From the NCBI RefSeq assembly GCF_000975155.1, contig NZ_BBRG01000001.1:479999-543998 (forward strand): a stretch of 64,000 nucleotides of DNA, given 5' to 3'. The translations under genes and the position numbers were made by a program. Numbering within the stretch: the stretch's first letter is position 1; each line of letters begins with the position of its first letter. The DNA is from Demequina globuliformis (GTDB taxonomy: Bacteria > Actinomycetota > Actinomycetes > Actinomycetales > Demequinaceae). The notes beneath the pieces were generated by a model that was not told the origin of the DNA, made no database searches, and saw nothing but the letters and a program-made list of their open reading frames with translations. Shown piece after piece: positions 45,339 through 54,050 of this stretch.

Positions 45339-45467
45339 AGTGGCCTTTCACATGCCTGGCGAGATGGCGGCGGCCCTCAAACAATACTTCCGGGAGGCTG
45401 ATGTTCATCATCGTCCGACTGTGCCCACATCGCACCGGGCCCACACGCGATAGCCGGCGAACCAGGA

Positions 45468-45899
45468 ATGAGAACGGTGGCCGAGTACGGAAATTTCGAA
45501 GCCAACGTCGGCCCAATGAAGCGCGCCGCTATCGATTGCTGGATGGCTGATCAAGGCTTCTACCCCGCGTGGGGCAATGATGGCTCCTATTGCAAGTGGC
45601 ACTGGGCCCCGTATCAGTACTTCCGTCCTGCAGTGGACGGCTCTGGCGGACGCGAGAGCGCCGGCTATGGCGACGTCATCACGTGCGCTGCCGAGTTCGA
45701 CAGGATACGTGCACGCATCGACGGGATTGCGAGCACATGGCTAGACCTGCCCGACGGGTCTCTATGCGACGCACCGCAGCAAGATGCGAATGCCACTGCC
45801 GCGATCCTCGGCACCAGAAATCGACCCCGCGCCACGAGGCGGCTGCTAAGGGGTGCCGGCAAGGCAAAAGCCGACCACGCAAGCAGGTGGCTGGCCTAG
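45468..45899 (+). CDS. Hypothetical protein
   Basis: A 143-residue protein without known family. The centre is rich in Trp, Tyr and Cys (CWMADQGFYPAWGNDGSYCK, HWAPYQYFRPAVDGSG) and the end is basic. Codon use is GC-rich at third positions, as in real genes here, but no ribosome binding site or clear promoter was found and the true start may differ. A ychF-type repeat follows the stop by 25 bp. Confidence 0.45.
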   Translation: MRTVAEYGNFEANVGPMKRAAIDCWMADQGFYPAWGNDGSYCKWHWAPYQYFRPAVDGSGGRESAGYGDVITCAAEFDRIRARIDGIASTWLDLPDGSLCDAPQQDANATAAILGTRNRPRATRRLLRGAGKAKADHASRWLA

Positions 45900-45923
45900 C
45901 TCGGCGCTCCTGCGTGCCCAGAG

Positions 45924-45979
45924 CTGCGCGCTGAACCTAAACTCCACCGCGTTCCGTACCCGACCAACGTGTGGCTGAC
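45924..45979 (-). repeat. ychF 3'-end repeat, copy X3
   Basis: On the minus strand it encodes AVEFRFSA, with CAG in place of the stop. The right part contains GTCAGCCACACG (minus strand), which recurs at 41592-41603 beside a further weak copy (X6, 41561-41604). Confidence 0.7.
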
Positions 45980-46032
45980 GAGTCCGTCCACTGCCCCTCG
46001 GGTCGTGAGCCAACGGAGCGCGCAGATCGTCC

Positions 46033-46038
46033 TACACT
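46033..46038 (+). promoter_or_regulatory. -10 box of the cassette methyltransferase
   Basis: TACACT ends 7 nt before the ATG at 46046 (leaderless), so this module carries its own promoter. Confidence 0.45.
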
Positions 46039-46045
46039 CCTAGGC

Positions 46046-46645
46046 ATGAAGGCGCCTGCCGTGATCGAGGCCTATGCTGTGCGATCCGCCGAGTACGTGG
46101 ACCGCTTCGGACAGATCGAAACCGCGGCGGAACCAGACCGGCTCGCGGTACTCAACTGGGCCCTTCAGTTCGATGGACAGCTGGTCGACGTCGGATGCGG
46201 GCCAGGCCACTGGACCAGCTACCTTGCGCACCACGACCTCAATGTCACAGGCATCGACCCCACACCCGAGTTCATCGCAGCGGCGCGACAGCGCCACCCC
46301 GGGCTGGACTTCGGCGTCGGGTATGCCGAGCACCTGGCCGTTGACGACGAGACGCTCGATGGCATCCTGTCGTGGTACTCCCTCATCCACACGTCCCCCG
46401 AGTCGATCGACACGGCGCTGACCGAGTTCGCACGATGTCTTCGCCCCAGAGGGGGTCTGACGATCGGGTTCTTCGCGGGCGTCGAGTGCGTGCCATTCGA
46501 CCATGCGGTGACGACCGCCTACTACTGGCCAGTGGAACAGCTTTCCGAGCGCATCGAGGCATGCGGGTTTGCCGTGACGAGCGCTGATACACGCGTCGAA
46601 CCTGCAGCACGCACCCACGGGTTCATCACCGCCACGCGCATATAG
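46046..46645 (+). CDS. Class I SAM-dependent methyltransferase (cassette A)
   Basis: A 199-residue methyltransferase. Motif I is QLVDVGCGPGHWTSYLAHH; NVTGIDPTPEFIAAARQRHP, LDGILSWYSLIHTSPESI and RPRGGLTIGFFAG are motifs II-V. The start is at ATG 46046, supported by the -10 box; the frame extends upstream to 45971. It is the only gene of a 740-bp module between repeats X3 and X1. Substrate unknown. Confidence 0.87.
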   Translation: MKAPAVIEAYAVRSAEYVDRFGQIETAAEPDRLAVLNWALQFDGQLVDVGCGPGHWTSYLAHHDLNVTGIDPTPEFIAAARQRHPGLDFGVGYAEHLAVDDETLDGILSWYSLIHTSPESIDTALTEFARCLRPRGGLTIGFFAGVECVPFDHAVTTAYYWPVEQLSERIEACGFAVTSADTRVEPAARTHGFITATRI

Positions 46646-46675
46646 CCGCGCTAGCGCAGAATAGAACGAACGCGA

Positions 46676-46700
46676 CTACACGTTGAATCTCAACTCCACC
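46676..46700 (-). repeat. ychF 3'-end repeat, copy X1
   Basis: On the minus strand it encodes PVELRFNV and a TAG stop. Over 25 bp it matches the true ychF 3' end at 21 positions, the best of all copies, and it starts 31 bp after the methyltransferase stop. Confidence 0.8.
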
Positions 46701-46809
46701 GGGTTGCGCGAGCACTAGCGGCGAGAGCTCGCACCACCTTCCGTGGGCGAACGCGGCGGCGCCGGACAACGGCGACGGATTAGAGCAGCGAGAACCCTGA
46801 CGATCTCAC

Positions 46810-46815
46810 TAACAT
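46810..46815 (+). promoter_or_regulatory. -10 box of the AlkD-like gene
   Basis: TAACAT ends 6 nt before the ATG at 46822 (leaderless). Confidence 0.4.
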
Positions 46816-46821
46816 TGGGTG

Positions 46822-47421
46822 ATGCGCAGTCCCCTAAGAACTGCAGACGAACTCGTCGCTGCATTGCAGGACGCGGCAGTTCCGCTCGAGGCCGAGCGCA
46901 TCCGACCACGCGTCGCAGCGGACAAACCAATCATCGGCGTCCGGATGGGCACCTTGTTCGACACGTCGAAGCGGGCCACCGACATCCCTTCGGCAGAGCT
47001 CGAGCGACTCTTCACCCATCCTGCGTACGAGCCGCGACTCGCCGCGTTCTGCATCCTCGATTTTCGCGCCCGACGACGGCTGTCCGACAAAGAGCGCGAG
47101 GCTCTCGCCGCCACCTATCTCGACCACCACGATGCCATCACGACATGGGACATGGTCGATCGAGCAGCACCCAGGGTGATCGGATGGCCAATCCTCAGCG
47201 ACGTGATCGAATTCACGATCCTCGAAGACCTCGCACGGTCCGACGACCCGCTTCGACGACGCTCTGCCATCACCGCGCCGCTATGGTTCATCAAGCAGGG
47301 GACGGATGCCGACATCGCGCGTGGAATTCTCATCGCGGACCTACTTGCTGACGACCCACATCCTCGCGTCGCTTCCGCGGTCAAGATCTACCGCAAGCAT
47401 GCAGCGCGGCGCGGTCATTGA
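46822..47421 (+). CDS. DNA alkylation repair protein, AlkD-like (cassette B)
   Basis: A 199-residue HEAT-like repeat protein of the DNA alkylation repair family. Conserved stretches are IGVRMGTLFDTSKRA, FTHPAYEPRLAAFCILDFRA and AITTWDMVDRAAPRVIG; in AlkD the WD..D residues line the groove that binds alkylated bases. It may excise positively charged alkylpurines. The second of three single-gene modules; the next repeat (X2) begins 7 bp after its stop. Confidence 0.82.
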   Translation: MRSPLRTADELVAALQDAAVPLEAERIRPRVAADKPIIGVRMGTLFDTSKRATDIPSAELERLFTHPAYEPRLAAFCILDFRARRRLSDKEREALAATYLDHHDAITTWDMVDRAAPRVIGWPILSDVIEFTILEDLARSDDPLRRRSAITAPLWFIKQGTDADIARGILIADLLADDPHPRVASAVKIYRKHAARRGH

Positions 47422-47427
47422 TCCGGG

Positions 47428-47490
47428 TCACGCGTTAAAGCGGAACTCCACCGCAGTCCGTAGCCGAACTCTCTCTACGAACCACTGGTG
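47428..47490 (-). repeat. ychF 3'-end repeat, copy X2
   Basis: On the minus strand it encodes AVEFRFNA and a TGA stop. ACCAGTGGTT further right is shared with copy X5, showing the repeat extends about 60 bp beyond the coding core. Confidence 0.75.
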
Positions 47491-47593
47491 CGCGCGCCCA
47501 GTCCAGCCGACCAATCAACCACGTCGCTCGCCCGTTCACGGCTGTCGCGCGTGGGCGCGGGTGGGAGGAGGCACGCTGCGCGAGAATGGCACC

Positions 47594-48061
47594 ATGACCC
47601 AGGTGGTGATGGTGTGCGGCCCTGCGGGATCAGGCAAGTCTGCGCATGCGCGCCGCCTCACGACGAACGGCTACGCACTATTGTCGTTTGACGCGATCGC
47701 ATGGGAGTTGGGGTTCCGCAAGCATCCGTTGCTGGACAAAGCCCGGCTGGCAGTGCATCGCGTCCTGCAGGAGCGTCTGGCGAGCTTACTCGATCGTGGT
47801 GAGTCCGTGGTGATCGACTCATCGTTCTGGTCACGCGCATCGAGGGACACGTACCGACAGATCTTGGCGCATCGCGGCGTCGAACCGGTGGTTCACTACA
47901 TCGCGGCGCCGCCAGAGGTCATCCTGGATCGTCTCGCCAAGCGCACGGACAGCGGGCCGGACGACATCATGGTGCCAGCGACACGAGCCCAGGTGTACAT
48001 GGACGGGTTCGAAGTTCCGCAGGCCGCTGAAGGCCCAGTGGTCTGGATCGACGGGTCGTAG
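47594..48061 (+). CDS. P-loop kinase-like ATP-binding protein (cassette C)
   Basis: A 155-residue AAA_33/zeta-like P-loop protein: VVMVCGPAGSGKSAHARRLT is the Walker A, GESVVIDSSFWSRASRDTYR the Walker B region and HYIAAPPEVILDRLAKRTDS the lid with Arg residues. Such proteins phosphorylate small molecules or tRNA/nucleotides; the target is unknown. GAGAAT 6 nt before the ATG may be a -10. It is the module next to ychF, and so probably the newest insertion. Confidence 0.8.
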   Translation: MTQVVMVCGPAGSGKSAHARRLTTNGYALLSFDAIAWELGFRKHPLLDKARLAVHRVLQERLASLLDRGESVVIDSSFWSRASRDTYRQILAHRGVEPVVHYIAAPPEVILDRLAKRTDSGPDDIMVPATRAQVYMDGFEVPQAAEGPVVWIDGS

Positions 48062-48169
48062 GCCTCCGCGAAAGCGCTCCATGTGTCGGCGGTTGGCCCG
48101 GGCACTCACACAGCGCGCTCCGCAGGCGGGGAGAACGGCGAAGTGCTCGCAACTCCCGCTTGGGCGGAA

Positions 48170-49255
48170 CTACACGTTAAACCTGAACTCGACCACGTCA
48201 CCATCAACCATGACGTAGTCCTTGCCTTCCATGCGCACCTTGCCGGCCGCCTTGGCGTCGTTCATGGAGCCGTACTCCATGAGGTCGTCGAAGGACACGA
48301 CCTCGGCCTTGATGAAGCCCTTTTCGAAGTCCGTGTGGATGACGCCCGCAGCCTGGGGCGCGGTCCAACCCTTGCGGATGGTCCACGCGCGCGCTTCCTT
48401 GGGGCCAGCGGTGAGGTAGGTCTGCAGGCCAAGCGTGTCGAAGCCGATGTGGGCGAGCTGGTCAAGGCCGGACTCGGTCTGACCAGTGGACTCGAGCATC
48501 TCGCGCGCTTCTGCGTCATCCAACTCAATGAGCTCGGATTCAAACTTGGCGTCCAGGAAGATGGCCTTCGCGGGGGCAACAAGCGCCTCGAGGCGAGCCT
48601 TCTTGCCCTCGTCCATGAGGCCCGCGTCGTCCGTGTTGAACACGTAGATGAAGGGCTTGACGGTGAGCAGGTTGAACTCACGCAGCTGAGCGACGTCGAT
48701 TCCGGCAGCAGCGGCCCCGGCGAACAGCGTCTGGCCAGCCTCGAGCACCTCCTTGGCCTGCGCAACGGCCGCGAGCTGGTCAGCCGAGCCCTTCTTGATC
48801 TTCACTTCCTTCTCGAGACGCGGCAGGACCTTCTCGATGGTCTGCAGGTCAGCAAGAATCAGTTCAGTGGCGATGGTCTCGAGGTCGCCAGCCTCATCGG
48901 TGGACCCGTCGACGCGAGTGACGTCAGAGTCCTCGAATGCGCGAGTCACCTGGCAAATCGCGTCGGCCTCACGAATGTTCGCAAGGAAGGCGTTGCCCAG
49001 CCCCTCGCCCTCGGAGGCACCCTTCACGATGCCCGCGATGTCTACGAAGGACACCGTCGCGGGGATCTCCTTCTCCGACGAGAACACCTCGGCCAACTTG
49101 CCCAGGCGCGCGTCGGGCAAGGGGACCACGCCAACGTTGGGCTCGATCGTCGCGAACGGGTAGTTCGCAGCGAGCACCTCAGCGCGCGTCAGAGCATTGA
49201 ACAGGGTGGACTTGCCAACGTTGGGCAGTCCGACGATTCCGATAGTAAGTGCCAC
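48170..49255 (-). CDS. ychF: Ribosome-associated ATPase/GTPase YchF (OBG family)
   Basis: A 361-residue conserved OBG-family ATPase. G1 is IGIVGLPNVGKSTLFNALT, G3 is SFVDIAGIVKGASEGEGLGN, and the C-terminal TGS domain includes LTAGPKEARAWTIRKGWTAP and ends VVEFRFNV. It binds ribosomes and affects stress responses. The GTG start at 49255 is set by the family N-terminus, with TAGACT 8 nt upstream. Its last codons are the parent sequence of the repeats spread over the next 5 kb, so its 3' end is the inferred integration site. Confidence 0.95.
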   Translation of the reverse strand: MALTIGIVGLPNVGKSTLFNALTRAEVLAANYPFATIEPNVGVVPLPDARLGKLAEVFSSEKEIPATVSFVDIAGIVKGASEGEGLGNAFLANIREADAICQVTRAFEDSDVTRVDGSTDEAGDLETIATELILADLQTIEKVLPRLEKEVKIKKGSADQLAAVAQAKEVLEAGQTLFAGAAAAGIDVAQLREFNLLTVKPFIYVFNTDDAGLMDEGKKARLEALVAPAKAIFLDAKFESELIELDDAEAREMLESTGQTESGLDQLAHIGFDTLGLQTYLTAGPKEARAWTIRKGWTAPQAAGVIHTDFEKGFIKAEVVSFDDLMEYGSMNDAKAAGKVRMEGKDYVMVDGDVVEFRFNV

Positions 49256-49317
49256 GGGCGACAAGTCTAGTTCGTGCGGCCGATGCATGGGTGCAGCGAG
49301 CGGCGTACGCTCACCTT

Positions 49318-49518
49318 ATGAGTGGACTCGAAGAGGTATTCAACCCAGGCGCGGTCGACGCCATCGACTACCTCGCGCGAGAAAAGGTACTGCCCGCTCC
49401 TGCGCCGGTCGCCGGAGATCCTATCCGTGACGAGGACGGAGCGGAGCTCTTTATCCCTCCCCTGCCCACCGAGGGTTCCTTGCCTGAACCGCCCCGGCGA
49501 CCCGAGCATCGGCCCTAA
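49318..49518 (+). CDS. Small hypothetical protein
   Basis: A 66-residue acidic, Pro-rich protein (MSGLEEVFNPGAVDAIDYLA at the start, LFIPPLPTEGSLPEPPRRPE near the end). TACGCT 6 nt before the ATG is a credible -10 for a leaderless transcript divergent from ychF. Function unknown; a related small protein seems common next to ychF in actinobacteria, but I cannot verify this. Confidence 0.55.
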   Translation: MSGLEEVFNPGAVDAIDYLAREKVLPAPAPVAGDPIRDEDGAELFIPPLPTEGSLPEPPRRPEHRP

Positions 49519-49526
49519 CAACGCAT

Positions 49527-49554
49527 CAGGGCCGCCCGCGAACGGACGGCCCTG
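49527..49554. terminator. Bidirectional terminator
   Basis: CAGGGCCGCCCG and CGGACGGCCCTG (one mismatch) around the tetraloop CGAA, between a small plus-strand gene and the end of the ABC ATPase gene. Confidence 0.8.
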
Positions 49555-49573
49555 ACAACGGAACTTCTGGCGT

Positions 49574-51355
49574 TTAGACGCCGCCAGGCATGCCTGCGCC
49601 GGAATCCGGGCCAGGCACCGAGCGCTTGCGCGAAGGCGCCTCGGGCGAGATGTGCAGCCCGTGCTCAGACTCGCCTACTTCCTCCAGGAAGCGGTGGCGG
49701 TCTTCGCGACGCTTGCGCTGCTCGTCCGGGTCTGGGACCGGAGCGGCCATCAGGAGACGCTTGGTGTACTCCTCCTGCGGGTTGGCGAGCACCTGCGAGC
49801 GGTCGCCCTGCTCCACCACCTTGCCGTCCTTGAGCACCACCACGCGGTCCGCGAGCAGGTCAACGACAGCGAGGTCGTGGCTCACGAACAAGCAGCCGAA
49901 GTTGTACTCCTCCTGCAGCGCGGTGAACATCTTCAGCACCGAGGCCTGCACGGACACGTCGAGTGCCGACGTTGGCTCGTCCGCCACCAGCAACTCGGGG
50001 TCCAGGCTCAGCGCACGCGCGATCGACACGCGCTGACGCTGGCCGCCCGAGAGCTCGTGCGGGTAGCGGTTCGCCATGGATCGTGGCAGTTCGACGGCGT
50101 CCAGCAGCTCGGCGACCTTGTCGCGTCGCGACTTCTTGTCGCCGATCTTGTGCACTTCCATGGGCTCGGCAATGCAGTCACCGACGGGAAGCCGCGGATT
50201 GAGCGAGCTTGCCGGGTCCTGGAACACCACACCCACGCGCTTGCGCAGCGCCTTCAGCGGCTTGCGCTTCATCTGCGTGATGTCCTCACCCAGAATTGCG
50301 ACCTCGCCGGAAGCGGCCGGGATAAGACCCAGTGCAGTACGCGCAATCGTGGACTTGCCCGAGCCGGACTCGCCGACCAGACCCACGATCTCGCCACGCG
50401 AGACGCTCAGTGAGACGCCATCGACCGCACGGAACGGCGTCTTGCCGGCGCGGTGGAACTCCACGACCAGGTCGTTGACCTCGAGCGCCTTCGCGCCCTC
50501 GGTCTGCGCCACCGGGGGCGTCTCGCCACGCGAACCCAGACGCGGTACCGCGTCCAGCAGGCGCTTGGTGTAGTCGTGCTTGGGCTGCATGAGCACTTCG
50601 TGCACGCTGCCCTGCTCGACCAGGTCTCCCTTGTACATGACGGCCACGCGGTCCGCCATGTCCGCCACCACACCCATGGAGTGCGTGATCAGCAGGATTC
50701 CCGTGTTGAGCTCGTCCTTCAGCGACCGCAGCAGGTCAAGGATTTCCGCCTGCACCGTCACGTCAAGAGCCGTCGTGGGCTCGTCCGCGATGATGACGGT
50801 CGGGTCACACGACAGCGCCATCGCGATGACGATGCGCTGGCGCTGACCGCCGGAGAACTCGTGCGGGTACTGGAAAAGGCGACGCTCGGGGTCGGGGATG
50901 CCCACCATGCGCAGCAGCTCGATGGCCTTAGCGTCCGCATCCGTGCCGTACGCCTTGCCGTGCAGCTCGAGCGCCTCGACCATCTGGGTGCGGACAGTCA
51001 GCACGGGGTTCAGGGCCGTCATGGGCTCCTGGAACACCATGGCGACGTCGTCACCGCGCATCTTGCGAAGCGCGCGGTCAGACATCGTGTCGACGCTCTT
51101 GCCCGCCACATTGATCTTGCCGTTGACGGTGGCATTGCGAGGAAGCAGGCCCAGAGCCGAGGTCGAGGTCACGGACTTGCCAGAGCCAGACTCGCCCACC
51201 AGCGCGAGGACCTCGCCAGGCTTCACCTCCAAGGAGATGCCCTTCACCGCGTGTACGCGGCCAAACTCGGTGTTGAACTTCACATCGAGATCGGAGAAGG
51301 ACAGAACGGCGCCGCCCTCGAGAGGCTGATCCGTGGTGTTGTCAGTCGTGGTCAT
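49574..51355 (-). CDS. Peptide ABC transporter, fused double ATP-binding protein
   Basis: A 593-residue fusion of two Opp/Dpp-type ATPases (DppD and DppF equivalents). Each half has a Walker A GESGSGKS, a Q-loop, the signature SGGQRQR and Walker B (VIIADEP, LLVADEP), with Asp-Glu and a His in TH or SHD. It energises import of peptides or nickel-type substrates. The ATG at 51355 is taken, 2 nt after the permease stop; TTG at 51361 is an alternative. Last gene of the operon at 49.6-55.8 kb. Confidence 0.93.
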   Translation of the reverse strand: MTTTDNTTDQPLEGGAVLSFSDLDVKFNTEFGRVHAVKGISLEVKPGEVLALVGESGSGKSVTSTSALGLLPRNATVNGKINVAGKSVDTMSDRALRKMRGDDVAMVFQEPMTALNPVLTVRTQMVEALELHGKAYGTDADAKAIELLRMVGIPDPERRLFQYPHEFSGGQRQRIVIAMALSCDPTVIIADEPTTALDVTVQAEILDLLRSLKDELNTGILLITHSMGVVADMADRVAVMYKGDLVEQGSVHEVLMQPKHDYTKRLLDAVPRLGSRGETPPVAQTEGAKALEVNDLVVEFHRAGKTPFRAVDGVSLSVSRGEIVGLVGESGSGKSTIARTALGLIPAASGEVAILGEDITQMKRKPLKALRKRVGVVFQDPASSLNPRLPVGDCIAEPMEVHKIGDKKSRRDKVAELLDAVELPRSMANRYPHELSGGQRQRVSIARALSLDPELLVADEPTSALDVSVQASVLKMFTALQEEYNFGCLFVSHDLAVVDLLADRVVVLKDGKVVEQGDRSQVLANPQEEYTKRLLMAAPVPDPDEQRKRREDRHRFLEEVGESEHGLHISPEAPSRKRSVPGPDSGAGMPGGV

Positions 51356-51357
51356 GA

Positions 51358-52341
51358 TCAACCGTCCTTACCCTGGCGGGGGTCAAACGCATCGCGCAGA
51401 CCATCACCAATAAAGTTCACGCTCAGGGCGATCGCGAGGATGAAGATACCCGGGAACCAGAACAACCACGGGCGCGAGGTAAACGCGGTCTGGTAGTCAC
51501 TGATCAGCGAGCCCAGGGAGATGTCCGGCGGCTGCACACCAAAGCCCAGGTATGACAGCGAGGTCTCCAGCAGGATGGCCGAGGCAATGGCGAACGTAGT
51601 CGCCACGATGATGACGCCAATCGTGTTCGGCAGGATGTGACGCATGATGATGCGCCAGTGACCGGTACCGATTGCCTGCGCCGCAGAGACGAACTCGCGC
51701 TCACGCAGGGACAGCACTTCACCGCGCACTAGACGCGCCAAGCCGGTCCACGTCACCGCCGCGAGCACAAGACCCAGGGCGAAGATTCCGGAGTCACCCG
51801 CGATACGACCGAGCACGGCCGCGAACACGAGCAGCGGGATGATGATGAACAGGTCCGTGACGCGCATCAGCAGGCTCTCTGCCCATCCGCGGAAGTAGCC
51901 CGCGATGGCGCCAATGAGAGTACCGATCATGGTGGACACGATTCCCACCGTGAAGGCGATCACGAGCGAGATCTGCGTGCCGCGCATCACCATTGCGAAG
52001 TAGTCGCGTCCGGTGGTGTCCTGGCCAAAGGGGTGCTCGCCGAGGTGGAACCATCCCATGGTGGGCTTGCCGCCATTGACGACGGTGCCTGTCGTGGAGA
52101 AGTCCTTGTCCCACCACCCGGGGATAGGCCCAATGCCGATCGAGCTGAAGGCCAGCACGGCAATAAACAACAGCACACCCAGTCCGGCGAGTGCACCCTT
52201 GTGCCGGAAGAACCGGCGGCGCACCAACTGGCCCTGGCTGTAGGACTTGTCTGCGAACTTGGGGTCATCGACCTCGGCGCCCGCGTGGGGCAACGGCTCG
52301 GGCGACCCCTGCATCGCGGAATCGCGATTCTGCTCACTCAT
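51358..52341 (-). CDS. Peptide ABC transporter permease (DppC/OppC type)
   Basis: A 327-residue permease with a hydrophilic N-terminal tail, one leading helix (GALAGLGVLLFIAVLAFSSI) and five more; the EAA-loop is REREFVSAAQAIGTGHWRII, contacting the ATPase. RBS GGAG precedes the ATG. It pairs with the large permease upstream to form the membrane channel. Confidence 0.93.
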   Translation of the reverse strand: MSEQNRDSAMQGSPEPLPHAGAEVDDPKFADKSYSQGQLVRRRFFRHKGALAGLGVLLFIAVLAFSSIGIGPIPGWWDKDFSTTGTVVNGGKPTMGWFHLGEHPFGQDTTGRDYFAMVMRGTQISLVIAFTVGIVSTMIGTLIGAIAGYFRGWAESLLMRVTDLFIIIPLLVFAAVLGRIAGDSGIFALGLVLAAVTWTGLARLVRGEVLSLREREFVSAAQAIGTGHWRIIMRHILPNTIGVIIVATTFAIASAILLETSLSYLGFGVQPPDISLGSLISDYQTAFTSRPWLFWFPGIFILAIALSVNFIGDGLRDAFDPRQGKDG

Positions 52342-52388
52342 GAGTGGCTCCGTTCGGGCGGGAGTTCAAGAAGTAGACACGCATGGCA

Positions 52389-53906
52389 CTACCTCCTAAT
52401 CCGCGGGTCGAGTGACGCGTACGCAAGGTCGGCAACAAGGTTCATGATCACGGCTGCCGTACCCGTCACGAGGAAGAACGCCATCACGGGGTTGGGATCG
52501 ACGTGCGTGAGTCCCTCGCGGAACATCGCGCCCATGCCCTTCCAACCAAAGACCGTCTCCGTGATCACCGCACCACCGATCAGCGCTGCGAAGTCCAGCG
52601 CGACAATGGTCGTGATCGGGATGAGGGCGTTGCGGAAGGCGTGCTTCGTGATGACCGTGCGCTCGGACAGACCCTTCGACCGCGCGGTGCGGACGTAGTC
52701 CTGGTTCATGGTCTCGAGCATCGACGAACGCGTGTAACGCGAGTACGTCGCCACCGAGATCAGCGTCAGCAGGATCGACGGCAGGATCAGCTGCGTGCCC
52801 CAGTCGAGCGTGGTCTCCCAGAAGTCGCCCTGGAAGTTGGGCGTGGAAGCACCGATCGTGGAGATAGGCCGCGGCTTGAGCTCCAAGAAGCCTGCCCAGG
52901 CGTACACGAGGTGATCGACAAAGGTCATTCCAGCCATGAACGTGGCGGTCACGGCAGACAGCGCCATGGCCTGTCCCCTGGAGTAACCACCCCAGAAGTA
53001 GCCCACGACAAGACCCACGACAACCGCAGAGACGAACAGTCCCAGCAGCAGCCACCAGTTGGGCTCGGCCAACAGCGGCTGAAGCGCGAAGTACAGGATG
53101 GAACCGATGCCCACGGTCGTGAGGGTCGAGTACAGCACCCGCTTCTTGCCCAGACCGGCAATGAGGGCGACGAGGCCCACGGCGAAGGCAGCGGACACCA
53201 GGATCACGATGACGGGACCAAGAGCCGGGCTACGCCACCAGCCAACGTAGGTGAAGTACAGCAGCGCGGCGATCGTGAAGACTGCGGTCGCGCCGGCCGT
53301 GAAGAGGCGGCGCTTCATATCGCCGCCCATGATCCCTTGCAGGATGAAGCCCAAAAGGACTCCGACTATCACTGCTTGGAGAACAGATATCTGTGGATCG
53401 GCTATCCAGTCGTTGAAGCGGATAGCTCCGTACTCCTTGAGGAGCACCGCGGCCCAGAACACGGGCAGCGAGAAGAACAGGAACGTCAGGAACGTCACGA
53501 CGTAGTCGAAGCCGGAGTACTGACGGATCGCGGTGAGGATACCGACGATGATGCCGATGATGATCGCGGCAAAGGTGGCAATCGTGACCAGGCGCAACGT
53601 TGCGCTTGCCGACTGCTGCAGCATGCTCAGAACGTCAGTGCCGCTTTGGTCAGTGCCGAGGTCACAGGCGCCGTAGAAACATCCAGCGACACCGGTGAGC
53701 CAGCCCCAGTAGCGTTCGTACCAGGGAAGATCAAGGCCCATCGTGTCGATACGGCCTTGGATGAGAACATCTCGGTTGGATGCTGTCGACTGACGGAGAT
53801 CTTCGAGCGGGTCACCCGAGTTGATCGTCAGGATGTACATCAGGAACGAGCCGACGAACAAGACCCCGAAGGAGATCGCCAGCCGCCTGAGGATGTAGCG
53901 GGTCAT
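52389..53906 (-). CDS. Peptide ABC transporter permease (DppB/OppB type), enlarged
   Basis: A 505-residue permease, about 160-180 residues longer than the usual 310-340. The N-terminal part (LRRLAISFGVLFVGSFLMYI) and C-terminal EAA-loop (YVRTARSKGLSERTVITKHA) are normal, but residues about 165-330 contain an inserted block with four or more extra membrane helices (VLQAVIVGVLLGFILQGIMG, AVFTIAALLYFTYVGWWRSP, VILVSAAFAVGLVALIAGLG). AGAGGA precedes the ATG. The insertion may be a lineage trait; its job is unknown. Confidence 0.9.
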   Translation of the reverse strand: MTRYILRRLAISFGVLFVGSFLMYILTINSGDPLEDLRQSTASNRDVLIQGRIDTMGLDLPWYERYWGWLTGVAGCFYGACDLGTDQSGTDVLSMLQQSASATLRLVTIATFAAIIIGIIVGILTAIRQYSGFDYVVTFLTFLFFSLPVFWAAVLLKEYGAIRFNDWIADPQISVLQAVIVGVLLGFILQGIMGGDMKRRLFTAGATAVFTIAALLYFTYVGWWRSPALGPVIVILVSAAFAVGLVALIAGLGKKRVLYSTLTTVGIGSILYFALQPLLAEPNWWLLLGLFVSAVVVGLVVGYFWGGYSRGQAMALSAVTATFMAGMTFVDHLVYAWAGFLELKPRPISTIGASTPNFQGDFWETTLDWGTQLILPSILLTLISVATYSRYTRSSMLETMNQDYVRTARSKGLSERTVITKHAFRNALIPITTIVALDFAALIGGAVITETVFGWKGMGAMFREGLTHVDPNPVMAFFLVTGTAAVIMNLVADLAYASLDPRIRR

Positions 53907-53989
53907 AAAGAGACTTCCTCTTGAACAGTGAGCCGCCCGCTCGCCATCGTGCCTTCACCGGCAGTGGTCCGCATCTAACCCACATGTGA

Positions 53990-54025
53990 CCGGTGGGGCA
54001 GGGCCGTGAAGCCCTGCCCCACCGG
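53990..54025 (-). terminator. Terminator between binding-protein and permease genes
   Basis: A perfect 15-bp stem (CCGGTGGGGCAGGGC) with the loop CGTGAA after the binding-protein stop. It would reduce readthrough into the permeases, so more binding protein than channel is made, which is common for ABC importers. Confidence 0.85.
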
Positions 54026-54050
54026 CAGGTGCTGTGCTAGGTGGGTAAGC

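Noticed and set aside
41561..48200. True integron cassette array
   Set aside because: Some repeats contain GTTRRRY-like heptamers (GTTAAAC, GTTGAAT), but there is no tyrosine integrase, no paired RYYYAAC/GTTRRRY sites with the attC folding pattern, and the repeats are better explained as ychF 3' ends.
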